A stretch of 64,000 nt of DNA from [Muricauda] lutisoli (nom. illeg.) (GTDB taxonomy: Bacteria > Bacteroidota > Bacteroidia > Flavobacteriales > Flavobacteriaceae). The notes beneath the pieces were generated by a model. The model was given only the letters and a program-made list of their open reading frames with translations. It did not search any database and was not told the DNA's origin. Where the stretch lies: assembly GCF_017313105.1 (NCBI RefSeq), contig NZ_JAFLND010000001.1, positions 186,001 through 250,000 on the forward strand, written 5' to 3'. Each line of letters begins with the position of its first letter. Position 1 is the first letter of the stretch. Shown piece after piece: positions 1 through 9,030 of the stretch. The translations under genes were made by a program, and so were the position numbers.

Positions 1-1
1 T

Positions 2-430
2 GCAAAACCCTCCTGTGAAGTACATCCGTTGGGTATTGGAGGCAAAGAGGATCCCGTAAGATTAGTTTTTGATTCCCCTGCTGGTGACGCATTGAACGCT
101 TCATTGATCGATATGGGAAACAGGTTCCGTTTGATCGTAAACGAAGTAGAGGCCGTGGAACCAATGTCCGATTTGCCAAAACTGCCGGTGGCGCGTGTGC
201 TTTGGGACGCCAAACCTAATTTGGAGGTTGCAGCGACTGCGTGGATCCATGCAGGAGGTGCGCACCATACGGTATATACCCAGGCATTGACTACGGAATA
301 TATGGAAGATTTTGCCGATATTTTCGGAATAGAACTATTAGTAATAGATTCGGACACCAAACTAAGAACATTCAAAGACCAACTCCACGCCAATGAGGCT
401 TATTATCATTTGTTTCAACACGGCATGTAG
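2..430 (+). CDS. araA: L-arabinose isomerase, C-terminal part (5' end outside window)
   Basis: The reading frame is open from base 2 and ends at a TAG at 428-430, so the gene enters from outside the window; only about 142 C-terminal residues are present. The stretch [18 protein letters not shown] followed by [10 protein letters not shown] is the C-terminal domain signature of L-arabinose isomerase, which interconverts L-arabinose and L-ribulose in the cytoplasm. The family is about 500 residues long, so roughly 70% is missing on the left. It is followed after 23 bp by a mutarotase and then a sugar symporter, which fits an L-arabinose utilisation operon on the plus strand. Confidence 0.92.
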   Translation, partial: AKPSCEVHPLGIGGKEDPVRLVFDSPAGDALNASLIDMGNRFRLIVNEVEAVEPMSDLPKLPVARVLWDAKPNLEVAATAWIHAGGAHHTVYTQALTTEYMEDFADIFGIELLVIDSDTKLRTFKDQLHANEAYYHLFQHGM

Positions 431-453
431 TCAACTAATTTAAACCTAAGACA

Positions 454-1638
454 ATGAGGATAACCAAACCTTCTATATTTTATTTCGTTTTATTTGTGGT
501 CCTTATAAATATGGGCTGTAAGCAAAACAAAAAAGAAAGCCAGTCAGAAATGGAAACTGTAAAAACCGAGAGCAAAGAAAACCCCATTGAGGAATCAGTC
601 TTTGGCGAAATGCCCGATGGGACCAAGGTGAAGAAATTCACACTTAAAAATGAAGCAGGAATGGAAGTTGATGTCATCACCTATGGTGGTATCATAACCC
701 GTTGGACGGCCCCTGATAAAAATGGAGTTTACGATGATGTAGTGCTGGGCTTTGATAACCTGGGTCAATATCTGGAGAGCAACCCATACTTTGGTGCACT
801 TATTGGCAGGTACGGAAATCGTATTGCCAATGGGAAGTTTTCTTTGGATGGAAATACGTATGATTTGGCAACCAATGATGGGGATAACCATCTGCACGGA
901 GGTGAAAAGGGATTCGATAAAGTGGTCTGGAACGCTGTTGCGAAGAACACTGATGACGGCGCGGCAGTTGAGCTTTCCTATACAAGCAAGGATGGGGAAG
1001 AAGGATACCCGGGTAAATTGGATGTCAAGGTGACCTATACACTTACTGATGATAACGAATTGGATATACAGTACGAAGCTGTAACCGATAAACCCACCAT
1101 TGTAAATCTTACGCAGCATAGTTATTTTAATCTTTCCGGAATGTTTACCAAAAAGGTATTGGACCATAAATTATACCTGAATGCCGATACTTTTCTTCCG
1201 GTAGATGGAGGTTTGATCCCGACCGGTGAGATGAGACCGGTGGTAGGAACACCTTTTGATTTTAAGGAACCCAAATTAATCGGACAAGAGATAGGAACAG
1301 ATAACCAACAGCTCGACCTTGGTAAAGGATATGATCATTGCTGGGTGCTAAATGAAGAAGAAGAAAATTTCCGTTTGGCAGCGACCGTACATCATCCAAA
1401 AACCGGCCGTTTCATGGAAGTGTACACCGATGAACCAGGAATACAGTTTTATAGCGGGAACTTTTTGGATGGAACCTTGCCGGCAAAAAACGGAGGTACA
1501 TATGTTCAAAGATCGGGTTTCTGTTTGGAAACCCAACATTTCCCTGATAGCCCTAATCAAAGTGATTTTCCTTCAGTAAGGTTAAATCCTGGAGAAACAT
1601 ATTCTTCTAGGACTTTATACAAACTATCAACCAAATAA
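454..1638 (+). CDS. galM: Aldose 1-epimerase (mutarotase), lipoprotein
   Basis: A 394-residue enzyme that interconverts alpha and beta anomers of free sugars. The N-terminus is a lipoprotein signal with a lipobox ending at Cys22 (INMGC), so the protein is probably anchored in the periplasm or outer membrane. The mutarotase fold residues are visible: GRYGNRIANG near residue 125, His146/His148 in NHLHGG, the catalytic His222 in LTQHSYFNL and the catalytic Glu359 in CLETQHFPDSPNQ. It lies between araA and a sugar symporter (9 bp gap), so its natural substrate is likely arabinose or another pentose released outside the cell. Start: ATG with a hydrophobic signal directly after it. Confidence 0.93.
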   Translation: MRITKPSIFYFVLFVVLINMGCKQNKKESQSEMETVKTESKENPIEESVFGEMPDGTKVKKFTLKNEAGMEVDVITYGGIITRWTAPDKNGVYDDVVLGFDNLGQYLESNPYFGALIGRYGNRIANGKFSLDGNTYDLATNDGDNHLHGGEKGFDKVVWNAVAKNTDDGAAVELSYTSKDGEEGYPGKLDVKVTYTLTDDNELDIQYEAVTDKPTIVNLTQHSYFNLSGMFTKKVLDHKLYLNADTFLPVDGGLIPTGEMRPVVGTPFDFKEPKLIGQEIGTDNQQLDLGKGYDHCWVLNEEEENFRLAATVHHPKTGRFMEVYTDEPGIQFYSGNFLDGTLPAKNGGTYVQRSGFCLETQHFPDSPNQSDFPSVRLNPGETYSSRTLYKLSTK

Positions 1639-1647
1639 AAAACTACT

Positions 1648-3267
1648 ATGAAGACATTGGATACTTTTGATTGGATAACCATATCCATCTACTTTTTGGT
1701 CCTATTGGGTATAGCCCTTTGGGTGATCCGCAAAAAGGAGAACAACACAGAGGATTATTTTTTGGCAGGTAGAAATGTGGGCTGGTTTGTGGTCGGTGCT
1801 TCTATATTTGCTTCCAATATTGGGTCGGAACACGTTGTGGGCCTTGCGGGAGCTGGAGCGGGTAACCGATTGCCCATGTTGATTTATGAGATCCAGGCAT
1901 GGGTAGTTCTGATTTTGGGTTGGGTATTCCTTCCATTTTATGCAAGGGCAGGAGTGTTTACCATGCCAGAATTTTTGGAAAAGCGTTTCGACGCCAGAGC
2001 TAGATGGATTTTATCGGTATTCTCCATTGTAGCCTACGTGCTTACCAAAATATCGGTAACCATTTATGCAGGTGGGGTAGTAGTTTCTGCCTTATTAGGT
2101 ATTGATTTTTGGACAGGTGCAATCGCAACTGTGGTCTTGACAGGGGTTTATACGGTGCTGGGAGGTATGCGTGCAGTAGTTTATACTGAAACCCTCCAAG
2201 CTATTATTTTGGTTATAGGCGCCGCAGCATTGACCATAATAGGTCTTGATCATGTAGGTGGTTGGGAAAGTATGAAGCAAACAGTGACCCCAGAGTATTT
2301 AAATATGTGGAGGTCGGCTTCCGACCCCGATTTTCCTTGGCCATCGCTTTTGATTGCCAGTACCATTACAGGTATTTGGTATTGGTGTACCGACCAATAT
2401 ATTGTTCAACGGGCATTAACAGCAAAGAATATAAAAGAGGGTAGGAGAGGTACAATTTTCGGCGCTTTGTTGAAATTGTTGCCAGTATTCTTATTCTTGA
2501 TCCCCGGGGTTATTGCATTGACCTTAAAAATGAGAGGGGAATTGGAATGGGATTCACCAGACCAAGCATTCCCTGTTTTGATGAGTAATTTATTGCCATC
2601 TGGATTAAGGGGGTTGGTGGCAGCTGGGCTCTTGGCAGCTTTAATGAGCTCTTTGGCATCGGTGTTCAATTCCTGTTCTACCCTGTTTACGGTGGATATC
2701 TATAAAAAATTGAGACCTAATACTCCCGAGAAAAAATTGGTGAGAACAGGTCAGATTGCAACTGTGATCGTTGTGTTCATTGGTATTATTTGGATACCGA
2801 TTATGGCCAATATCTCTGGAGTATTGTATGAATATCTGCAAAGTGTACAGTCTTACATCGCCCCCCCGATTACCGCTGTTTTCTTATTGGGTATTTTCCA
2901 TAAACGAATCAACGCCCAAGGAGCTTTTGTCACCATGGTTGTTGGATTTATCGTGGGTGCGTTGAGAATTGTACTGGAATTGGTAAAGGATTCGTTGGAC
3001 CCTGGAAGCTTCTGGTTTCTACTCGGCGACATGAACTTCTTGTCCTTTGCGGCCTGGTTCTTCCTTTTCTGTATTATTCTGATATTGGTCGTGAGCTATG
3101 CTACCGCACCACCATCAGACGAGAAACTGAAGAATCTTACCTATGCTACCATTTCTGAAGAAGAAAGAAAGGAGAACAAAAGCAGTTACAATTGGAAAGA
3201 TATTGCCATCTCACTTGTAATCATTGCTATTGTGGTTTATGTGATGATATGGTTTAACGGAAAATAA
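1648..3267 (+). CDS. Sodium/solute symporter (SSS family), probable sugar transporter
   Basis: A 539-residue polytopic membrane protein with about 14 hydrophobic segments. Early motifs ENNTEDYFLAGRNVGWFVVGASIFASNIGSEH and later CSTLFTVDIYKKLRP are characteristic of SGLT-like members of the sodium:solute symporter family, which import galactose, glucose or related sugars with Na+. It is the last gene of the arabinose-type operon and is followed by a strong terminator, so L-arabinose is the most likely cargo; this is inferred from context, since substrate cannot be read from sequence alone. The C-terminus ends with one more membrane helix (VIIAIVVYVMIWF). Confidence 0.9.
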   Translation: MKTLDTFDWITISIYFLVLLGIALWVIRKKENNTEDYFLAGRNVGWFVVGASIFASNIGSEHVVGLAGAGAGNRLPMLIYEIQAWVVLILGWVFLPFYARAGVFTMPEFLEKRFDARARWILSVFSIVAYVLTKISVTIYAGGVVVSALLGIDFWTGAIATVVLTGVYTVLGGMRAVVYTETLQAIILVIGAAALTIIGLDHVGGWESMKQTVTPEYLNMWRSASDPDFPWPSLLIASTITGIWYWCTDQYIVQRALTAKNIKEGRRGTIFGALLKLLPVFLFLIPGVIALTLKMRGELEWDSPDQAFPVLMSNLLPSGLRGLVAAGLLAALMSSLASVFNSCSTLFTVDIYKKLRPNTPEKKLVRTGQIATVIVVFIGIIWIPIMANISGVLYEYLQSVQSYIAPPITAVFLLGIFHKRINAQGAFVTMVVGFIVGALRIVLELVKDSLDPGSFWFLLGDMNFLSFAAWFFLFCIILILVVSYATAPPSDEKLKNLTYATISEEERKENKSSYNWKDIAISLVIIAIVVYVMIWFNGK

Positions 3268-3292
3268 TAAAGTTTAACTTCTAGTTTACAGC

Positions 3293-3320
3293 GCCCCTCT
3301 TTTAAGAGGGGCTTTTTTTT
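3293..3320 (+). terminator. Rho-independent terminator of the arabinose operon
   Basis: A 9-bp perfect stem (GCCCCTCTT with AAGAGGGGC) with a tiny TT centre is followed directly by a run of eight T. It lies 25 bp after the symporter stop codon and before the universal-stress promoter. Confidence 0.93.
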
Positions 3321-3357
3321 TAAAATCCGATTGAAGCATATTTCAAAGCTTTGTAGA

Positions 3358-3401
3358 TTGACCAATGTCATTTTTTACATGTTCTCATAGGTATATCTTT
3401 G
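3358..3401 (+). promoter_or_regulatory. FNR-box-like palindrome plus -7 box ahead of the universal-stress operon
   Basis: TTGAC-CAAT-GTCAT occupies 3358-3371 (5-4-5 palindrome, centre 3364.5). A perfect Bacteroidota -7 element TATCTTTG lies at 3394-3401 (centre 3397.5). The centres are 33 bp apart, which puts the palindrome at about -41.5 from the expected start of transcription, the class II position for Crp/Fnr activators. The same motif and the same spacing recur at 25147-25220 and 31492-31535. It also decides the start of the next gene: an ATG further upstream, at 3365, would lie inside this operator. Confidence 0.7.
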
Positions 3402-3418
3402 ATAAAAGCCGTGCTACG

Positions 3419-4264
3419 ATGAAAACAGTTTTGATTCCTACCGATTTCTCCAAGAATTCTCTGCATGCCCTGCAATATGCACAAGAACTATTTAAATGTG
3501 AACGTGCGTGCTTTTTTGTCCTACACGCTTATGGTGAAGAAGTATATGGGGAATACAAGACAGTGGACAAGGAGAATGCACAAAAGCTAAAAGAAGAAAT
3601 AAAAACGAAAACAGAAAAAAAATTAGATGAACTAATTGACTCTGTAATAGGTGAACCCCCAAACCCGCTCCATAATTTTGAGACCATCGCATCTTTTGAT
3701 AGTTTAATTGATGCTGTTAACGACTTTGTGGATGAAATGAACATTGATTTGGTGATCATGGGAACCAAAGGAGAGACCAGTGATCATAAGACCACCTTTG
3801 GTAGTTATACTATAGAAATTTTTAAATATGTAAAGTGTCCGGTATTGGCAGTGCCCGAAGATTTTGAGTATCGCCAACCCAAAGCAATACTTTTTCCAAC
3901 AGATTATCTGCTCCCATACAAACGTAGGGAACTTAAACTCTTGGGTGACTTGGCCGGTAAATTCAAGTCCAAAGTGCATTGCTTGTACATCACGGATTTT
4001 GATGAGCTCAGCCCAAGGCAAGAGGATAATAAGTTGTTTTTGGAAGAAACGCTTACCAGACCTTATTTATATTTTGAGACAACCCCCATTAAAAATAAAG
4101 CCGAGGTTATCTTGGAGCAAATAAAAAAGAAGGATGCAGGGATGCTGGTAATGATGAATTCAAGACACTCTTTTTTCGAGGACATGCTCTATAGGTCAAC
4201 CGTAGATCTACTTGGCTTAAAGATTAAAATACCATTTTTGGTAATGCAAAACCTTAAGCGATAA
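3419..4264 (+). CDS. Universal stress protein, tandem UspA domains
   Basis: A 281-residue cytoplasmic protein made of two UspA domains (about residues 1-145 and 150-281). The first begins MKTVLIPTDFSKNS and carries the ATP-binding pattern MGTKGETSDHKTTFGS, ending in CPVLAVPE; the second (AILFPTDY...) has lost the glycine motif and is probably structural. I chose ATG 3419 because it starts the Usp fold directly and lies downstream of the promoter; the longer frame from 3365 adds 18 residues with no homology. It forms an operon with a second Usp gene after 3 bp. The FNR-like site upstream suggests induction under oxygen or energy limitation. Confidence 0.9.
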   Translation: MKTVLIPTDFSKNSLHALQYAQELFKCERACFFVLHAYGEEVYGEYKTVDKENAQKLKEEIKTKTEKKLDELIDSVIGEPPNPLHNFETIASFDSLIDAVNDFVDEMNIDLVIMGTKGETSDHKTTFGSYTIEIFKYVKCPVLAVPEDFEYRQPKAILFPTDYLLPYKRRELKLLGDLAGKFKSKVHCLYITDFDELSPRQEDNKLFLEETLTRPYLYFETTPIKNKAEVILEQIKKKDAGMLVMMNSRHSFFEDMLYRSTVDLLGLKIKIPFLVMQNLKR

Positions 4265-4267
4265 GCA

Positions 4268-5128
4268 ATGAAAAAGAAACGAATTATATTGCCTACCGAC
4301 TTTTCCAAAAACTCTTGGAATGCCATTGCCTATGCCTTAAAGGTTTTTAAAGATGTGCCTTGCGACTTTTTTGTACTCAATTCATATCAGGTAGGAGCTT
4401 CCGGTCTGTCTACCAAAATGGCCGGCGCCAACGATACCCGATTGTACAATTTAATAAAGGAGCAATCCGAGCGGGATTTAAAAAGGGAGCTGGAAAAGAT
4501 AAAAAAGTTGGACAAAAACCCTGAGCATACATTTATTACAAGATCCTTGGCCGATACCTTGGTCAATGCCATTGGAAAAACAGTGTATAATGAAGAGATA
4601 GATTACATTATAATGGGAACCAAGGGAGCTTCTGGGTTAAAAGAAGTTTTTATGGGAAGCAATACCTATAAAATAATCAAGGAAATTGATTTTTGTCCTG
4701 TGTTGGCTGTTCCGGACGATTATGAGACCGATGGGAAAATAGATTCCATATTATTGGCAACCGGTTATGAGCATCTTTTTGAAAGCTACGAGCTAAAACC
4801 AGTGCTGAACTTTGCAGAATATTTCAATGCCAAACTTTGGATAACACATGTGGGAAGTTTGGATGCACTGACCTCCGAACAAAAAGCCTCTAAAATTTCA
4901 CTGGAAAAACGTTTAAAAGCTATCAATTTTGAGTTTGTGGAGGTGGAAAAAGATACCTCCGTTAACCAGACCATTCAAAATGTAGTTGACAAGGACAATA
5001 CCATAGATATGGTGGTGATGATCAATCAAGACCATTCATTTTTCGAAAGGCTTACCCGAGAACCTGTTATCAAAAAAGTGAGCTTCAACTCCAAAGTGCC
5101 TTTTTTGGTAGTCCATTTGTTTGAATAG
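4268..5128 (+). CDS. Universal stress protein, tandem UspA domains
   Basis: A 286-residue paralogue of the preceding gene, starting only 3 bp after its stop codon, so the two are co-transcribed and probably translationally coupled. The first UspA domain begins KKRIILPTDFSKNSW and has an intact nucleotide-binding motif, GTKGASGLKEVFMGS, followed by CPVLAVPDD. The second domain (SILLATGYEHLF...) lacks it. Such proteins bind ATP and help survival during growth arrest or low oxygen; the exact target is unknown. The gene converges with thioredoxin, whose stop lies 11 bp further on the opposite strand. Confidence 0.9.
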   Translation: MKKKRIILPTDFSKNSWNAIAYALKVFKDVPCDFFVLNSYQVGASGLSTKMAGANDTRLYNLIKEQSERDLKRELEKIKKLDKNPEHTFITRSLADTLVNAIGKTVYNEEIDYIIMGTKGASGLKEVFMGSNTYKIIKEIDFCPVLAVPDDYETDGKIDSILLATGYEHLFESYELKPVLNFAEYFNAKLWITHVGSLDALTSEQKASKISLEKRLKAINFEFVEVEKDTSVNQTIQNVVDKDNTIDMVVMINQDHSFFERLTREPVIKKVSFNSKVPFLVVHLFE

Positions 5129-5139
5129 GGAACAAGTAT

Positions 5140-5439
5140 TTATAAAAAAGACTTTGCCAACTGCACAATTTCACCTTTTTGTAGTACTCCGGACTTTCTC
5201 CAGAGCTGTTCACCGTTTTTAAAGAATATCATGGTAGGCACACCTCTTACTTGGTAGGTGTTGGCAAGGCCTTGGTTCTTGTCGACATCAATTTTTACAA
5301 TTTTCAAAGAATCTCCCATTTCATCTTTTACTTGCTTTAAAATGGGTGCCAACATTTTACAAGGACCACACCACTCTGCGGAAAAGTCGATAAGTGTTAA
5401 TTGGTCACTGTTGATTAAAGCTGCAAAATTTCCTTTCAT
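5140..5439 (-). CDS. Thioredoxin
   Basis: A 99-residue thioredoxin with the active site W-C-G-P-C-K (Cys24 and Cys27) and the cis-proline loop RGVPTMIFF. It reduces disulfides in cytoplasmic partners. I start at ATG 5439 (MKGNFAALI); a frame start at 5463 adds only eight residues and would sit very close to the presumed promoter. The gene is monocistronic and convergent with the second Usp gene. A 5-4-5 palindrome GTGAC-TTAT-GTCAC lies 51-64 bp upstream of the start codon, matching the motif found ahead of the Usp operon, but the -7 box here is poorer. Confidence 0.93.
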   Translation of the reverse strand: MKGNFAALINSDQLTLIDFSAEWCGPCKMLAPILKQVKDEMGDSLKIVKIDVDKNQGLANTYQVRGVPTMIFFKNGEQLWRKSGVLQKGEIVQLAKSFL

Positions 5440-5489
5440 TGTTCTAAAAATTATACCCTGCAATTTATAAAAACCCGCATTTTTTAAAA

Positions 5490-5503
5490 GTGACTTATGT
5501 CAC
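5490..5503. promoter_or_regulatory. FNR-box-like palindrome upstream of thioredoxin
   Basis: GTGAC-TTAT-GTCAC, a perfect 5-4-5 palindrome centred at 5496.5. The position 33 bp towards thioredoxin (about 5460-5468) holds only an imperfect -7 box (TATAAATTG on the minus strand, one base too long between TA and TTG), so the spacing rule seen at the other loci holds only approximately. Confidence 0.5.
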
Positions 5504-5543
5504 CTTGACCGCTAAAGTTTTTTAAGGCAGATAGAAGAGCGAG

Positions 5544-5570
5544 TTGGGTCGAATACTTTTTCTATCTTTA
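5544..5570 (+). promoter_or_regulatory. Probable promoter of the DUF1080 gene
   Basis: TTG at 5544-5546 and TATCTTTA at 5563-5570 (seven of eight positions of the family -7 box) with a 16-bp spacer, 32 bp before the ATG at 5603. Confidence 0.45.
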
Positions 5571-5602
5571 ATCACTGCACAACTAATCAAACTACTTTGA
5601 AC

Positions 5603-6367
5603 ATGCACACTAAAATTACTGGATCTATCCTTGTCTTGTTTTTATTGGTATCCTGTAAAAGCGATAAGAAAAAAGAAGAACCCGATACTTGGCGCACCAA
5701 AAAAGCAGCAGTGGAAAACGCCACCCATAACCAATTACTGGATGTCGAAAAAGAGCAGGGCTGGGAGTTGCTGTTTGACGGAAAAACCATGGATGGATGG
5801 CATTTATATAATGACCCGAATGCCGATTCTGTTTGGGAGGTTGTTGATGGTGAGCTCCACAGTAATGCCAACGATGAATCATTGACCGCTGGTGACCTAG
5901 TGACTGATAAGGCGTACACCAATTACGAACTTTCGTTGGAATGGAAAATATCCGGAAATGGAAATAGTGGGGTCTTTATCAATGTACAGGAATTGCCGGA
6001 GGTTCCAACGGCATGGCAAACAGGACCGGAATATCAGATTTTGGGTGCTGACCATATGGATTATGATGTTCCTGAAAAACGACCAGGCTGCCTTTATGTT
6101 TTCTTGCCCCAGCAAAATGAAGTGGAAGTAAAACAAGGAGATTGGAACAAAACAACAATAAAGCAAGTAGATGGGAAAATATCGTTCTATTTGAATGGAG
6201 TTCTGACAGCTGAGCAAGATTTCAACTCACCTGAGTGGAAACAAATGATTGCGGAAAGCCGTTTCTCAAATTATCCTGAATTCGGTAAAACCACCGAAGG
6301 CAAAATAGCGCTACAATACTGGTATTTTGAAACTTGGTTCCGTAATATAAAAATCAGGGAGCTCTAA
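5603..6367 (+). CDS. DUF1080 (3-keto-disaccharide hydrolase-like) lipoprotein
   Basis: A 254-residue lipoprotein; the signal ends in the lipobox LLVSC with the acylated Cys at residue 18. The rest is a concanavalin-like jelly-roll fold of the DUF1080 family: WELLFDGKTMDGWHLYN, then SLEWKISGNGNSGVFI, GPEYQILGADH and a C-terminal WFRNIKIREL. Members bind or hydrolyse modified saccharides outside the cell; the substrate is not known. I start at ATG 5603 rather than the TTG two codons upstream. It is a single-gene unit with its own promoter and converges with the S41 peptidase gene (40 bp between stops). Confidence 0.88.
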   Translation: MHTKITGSILVLFLLVSCKSDKKKEEPDTWRTKKAAVENATHNQLLDVEKEQGWELLFDGKTMDGWHLYNDPNADSVWEVVDGELHSNANDESLTAGDLVTDKAYTNYELSLEWKISGNGNSGVFINVQELPEVPTAWQTGPEYQILGADHMDYDVPEKRPGCLYVFLPQQNEVEVKQGDWNKTTIKQVDGKISFYLNGVLTAEQDFNSPEWKQMIAESRFSNYPEFGKTTEGKIALQYWYFETWFRNIKIREL

Positions 6368-6407
6368 GTTTTTGTGCTTCGATAATATTTCTAGTTAGCG
6401 TCGTGTT

Positions 6408-7814
6408 TCAATAATCTTGGTTGGTCAATTCCAATAAGCCATCCAATATCTCATCATCTTCGTCCAGTAAATGGTCTTTGATGTATATGTCGGGAATTAC
6501 ACCTTCTTCTTTGGTACTTCCATTAACGCGGACCATTTTTCCTTTGGAAACATTCACGGAAATTCTGGTGTTCGGTAGCTCAAATTGAAATATGGAAGCA
6601 TAAAGTGAGGGATATTCCCCGGTCTCCTCCCCAACAATGGTCCCAAACCCATAATCCTGGATTTGCGCTGCGGTCACCGTAGCCTGTGAGTGCGATTGTC
6701 GGTTGACCAAAACATAGACATTGCCCAGGAACCTTTTGCTTTCTGGTTGCGGTTGGTAGGTTTCGATTTCATATTCGTAAACCTCACCATTTTCATGGTT
6801 GAGCACACTTTGCCAAAATGTGCTGGTTGTATCGTAGTTTTTCCGGGTGTGTTCCTTTAAAAATGCACTGGTTTTTAACTGAAAGCTTGAATTCCATTTG
6901 AATGGCCTGTCGGCAAAATAGGAAACCAGATAATCACTATAGGAATCGTCGCCGCCTCCATTGTTCCTAAGGTCCACAACGAGATTTTTACTCTCTTTCT
7001 TTTTTATTGTAATGAACGCAGAATCAATAAACTTTTGATATTCTTCTTCATCCCCGCCAAAGTTGCCTGGCTTTAGATAGGCAGATTCCCCCAAGAATTT
7101 TAAGTTCCGTTCTGAATCGATCAATTCCCTTCTTTTCATTTCATAACCTTGGATTACGTCAACGGCATCAATCATATAGGTTTTTGTAACCCCGTTAGAT
7201 TTTATTGCGACCTCAAAACTGTCCTGTTTACCATATACCTGCCAGTAATATCTAGGAAAGGAGTACAATTCCAATTTGGCGTTTTTAAAATAGGTGCGTT
7301 CAGCCGAAATCAAAGGGTATATGTCCGATAGGATATTGGCCATAGTAATACCATTGATACTAAGTATTTCAGAACCAATTTTAATTTCCTCGTTGTTGGA
7401 CCAATTTTTCCGTATCAGGGATTTACCGTTTTCAAAGGCAATTTCCAATGGAAAAAGCGTACCCTTGGAATTTGCAAATTCACCGTAAGATTTTCCTGGA
7501 AAACCAATTTCGGTATGACCGTTATTTGCCTTGGAAATAATTTTTTGAAATAGGGAGGTAGCTTCCAATAAGCTAAAGCTATCTTTTTTCATTTCTTGTT
7601 TGATTTGGTCATAGTTTGCATCAAACTCCGATTTTGGGGTATAGGCATACAGGTTGTAATGTGTCTCTTCCAATGATTCTTTCAAAAATGCCATGTCTTC
7701 CAATAGTTCCTTTTTTGAGAAATGATTTTGAGCAACAAGGTTTGTACAGCAGAATAGGCCTGTGGCGAGTAAAAGTTTATACAACGGGATTGAGGTCGAA
7801 AAAATCGTTTTCAT
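6408..7814 (-). CDS. S41 family (C-terminal-processing-like) peptidase, secreted
   Basis: A 468-residue exported protein with a signal peptide (MKTIFSTSIPLYKLLLATGLF, ending near VAQ). A helical N-terminal region is followed by a PDZ-like segment (EILSINGITMANIL) and the S41 core: VVDLRNNGGGDDS, then NRQSHSQATVTAAQ with the probable catalytic Ser near residue 375, and VGEETGEYP. I reject an extra 57-residue N-terminus (to 7985) because it is basic, has no homology and overlaps the upstream regulator gene. It lies 37 bp downstream of that AraC-type gene on the same strand, so the regulator and the peptidase are probably co-transcribed. Confidence 0.88.
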   Translation of the reverse strand: MKTIFSTSIPLYKLLLATGLFCCTNLVAQNHFSKKELLEDMAFLKESLEETHYNLYAYTPKSEFDANYDQIKQEMKKDSFSLLEATSLFQKIISKANNGHTEIGFPGKSYGEFANSKGTLFPLEIAFENGKSLIRKNWSNNEEIKIGSEILSINGITMANILSDIYPLISAERTYFKNAKLELYSFPRYYWQVYGKQDSFEVAIKSNGVTKTYMIDAVDVIQGYEMKRRELIDSERNLKFLGESAYLKPGNFGGDEEEYQKFIDSAFITIKKKESKNLVVDLRNNGGGDDSYSDYLVSYFADRPFKWNSSFQLKTSAFLKEHTRKNYDTTSTFWQSVLNHENGEVYEYEIETYQPQPESKRFLGNVYVLVNRQSHSQATVTAAQIQDYGFGTIVGEETGEYPSLYASIFQFELPNTRISVNVSKGKMVRVNGSTKEEGVIPDIYIKDHLLDEDDEILDGLLELTNQDY

Positions 7815-7851
7815 CAAATTCAAATTTTCCGCAAAACTAGATGTATGCTTA

Positions 7852-8997
7852 CTACGGTGCGACCGAATGCTTCTTTTCGGACTCTTTTTTTTGTTGATTA
7901 GCATATTGGCTTGGGGTTTTACCCGTAGTTTTTTTGAAGGCATCGTTGAAAGTGGATTTGGATTTGAACCCACATTCAAAAGCAAGACCGAGCAAGGTCA
8001 ATTTTCTATTTTCGGGCTTTGCCACAAGCTGTTTAAATTCTTCCACACGATACCCGTTGACGTACTCGTAAAAGTTTTTCGAAAAGCTACGATTAATGGT
8101 ATGGGAAACTTGTTTGGGATTTAGGTCCGCAAGTTCGGATAACTTGGTCAGATCTAGTTCTGGGTCAAGGTATGGCTTTTTGCTTTCCATCACTTTGGTA
8201 ATTTTACTGGCCCATTTGGGATTGTGTGTGCTGTCATCGGATTTTGTTTTTCTTGATGAGTAACCCGAAGTTTTGGTTCGTGCCTTTACATAGCCTTTGA
8301 AACCGATCCAATAGCTTACAATGGCCACTCCCACAAAAGCAGGTAGGAAATACATCTCTCTCAGGCCCCGGTCAAAAACAAAACGATCAATTTCGGACAA
8401 AATATTCCACCCGATCCAAAACGCAGAATAAATGATTATCGGAGCTTTTAACCAATTCAAGGATTTGTTTTCCAAATTGGAAAAGCGTTGTTTTAGCCAA
8501 TTTTGATATCGGAACAAAACTACAAGCGATATTATGGTATAGAGGGTAATGGATAAAACCCCTAACCATTGCTCGGCCAAATAGTATTTGGTGTAGGGGT
8601 GTGCCGGTGTTTGATAGAGTCCATCGGAACCAAGTCGGTAAAATGCAGTTCTGTAGAAAATAAATTCCAGTACTACCGGAACAAAATGAATCAGGTCTTT
8701 TTTGGAAAATCTGAAATCATTGTCGGTAATACTTTTGGTATAGAAATACAATGCTGGGCCAATACCGTAGAGCAGTTCCAATTGCACATACCTAAATGTA
8801 TCCATCATGTTATAGCTTCTCAGTACATTGACCAAGGCAATATTCAATGCCATCAAAGCAAAAAAGAAGATAAGGAGCGATAAAAAGGTGTTGGATTGGC
8901 TTCGCGGACGTTTGGTCAGCAATAAAACACCCAATACAATGGCCTGCGCGGCAAAAACAAATATAATTGTTGTTAAAATTGGATTTGGCGAACTCAT
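7852..8997 (-). CDS. AraC-family transcriptional regulator with N-terminal membrane domain
   Basis: A 381-residue protein with about seven hydrophobic helices in residues 1-235 and a C-terminal AraC-type double helix-turn-helix from about residue 265 (LTKLSELADLNPKQVSHTIN ... LTLLGLAFECGFKSKSTFN ... TGKTPSQYANQ). This membrane-anchored AraC architecture is common in Bacteroidota, where the membrane part is presumed to sense a signal. The linker is basic. It heads a two-gene unit with the S41 peptidase. Regulatory targets are not visible in the sequence. Confidence 0.9.
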   Translation of the reverse strand: MSSPNPILTTIIFVFAAQAIVLGVLLLTKRPRSQSNTFLSLLIFFFALMALNIALVNVLRSYNMMDTFRYVQLELLYGIGPALYFYTKSITDNDFRFSKKDLIHFVPVVLEFIFYRTAFYRLGSDGLYQTPAHPYTKYYLAEQWLGVLSITLYTIISLVVLFRYQNWLKQRFSNLENKSLNWLKAPIIIYSAFWIGWNILSEIDRFVFDRGLREMYFLPAFVGVAIVSYWIGFKGYVKARTKTSGYSSRKTKSDDSTHNPKWASKITKVMESKKPYLDPELDLTKLSELADLNPKQVSHTINRSFSKNFYEYVNGYRVEEFKQLVAKPENRKLTLLGLAFECGFKSKSTFNDAFKKTTGKTPSQYANQQKKESEKKHSVAP

Positions 8998-9030
8998 CAG
9001 GTCGCTAAGTTAACCAATTCCCTAGGTAAC

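Noticed and set aside
595..1167. Long antisense frame (190 codons) opposite the mutarotase gene
   Set aside because: No homology and it is explained by codon bias of the sense gene, whose product is unambiguous.
3365..3418. Upstream ATG giving an 18-residue longer universal stress protein
   Set aside because: It lies inside the FNR-like operator and upstream of the -7 box, so it is not in the transcript.
7815..7985. N-terminal extension of the S41 peptidase
   Set aside because: It would overlap the AraC-type gene on the same strand, and a clean signal peptide starts at 7814.
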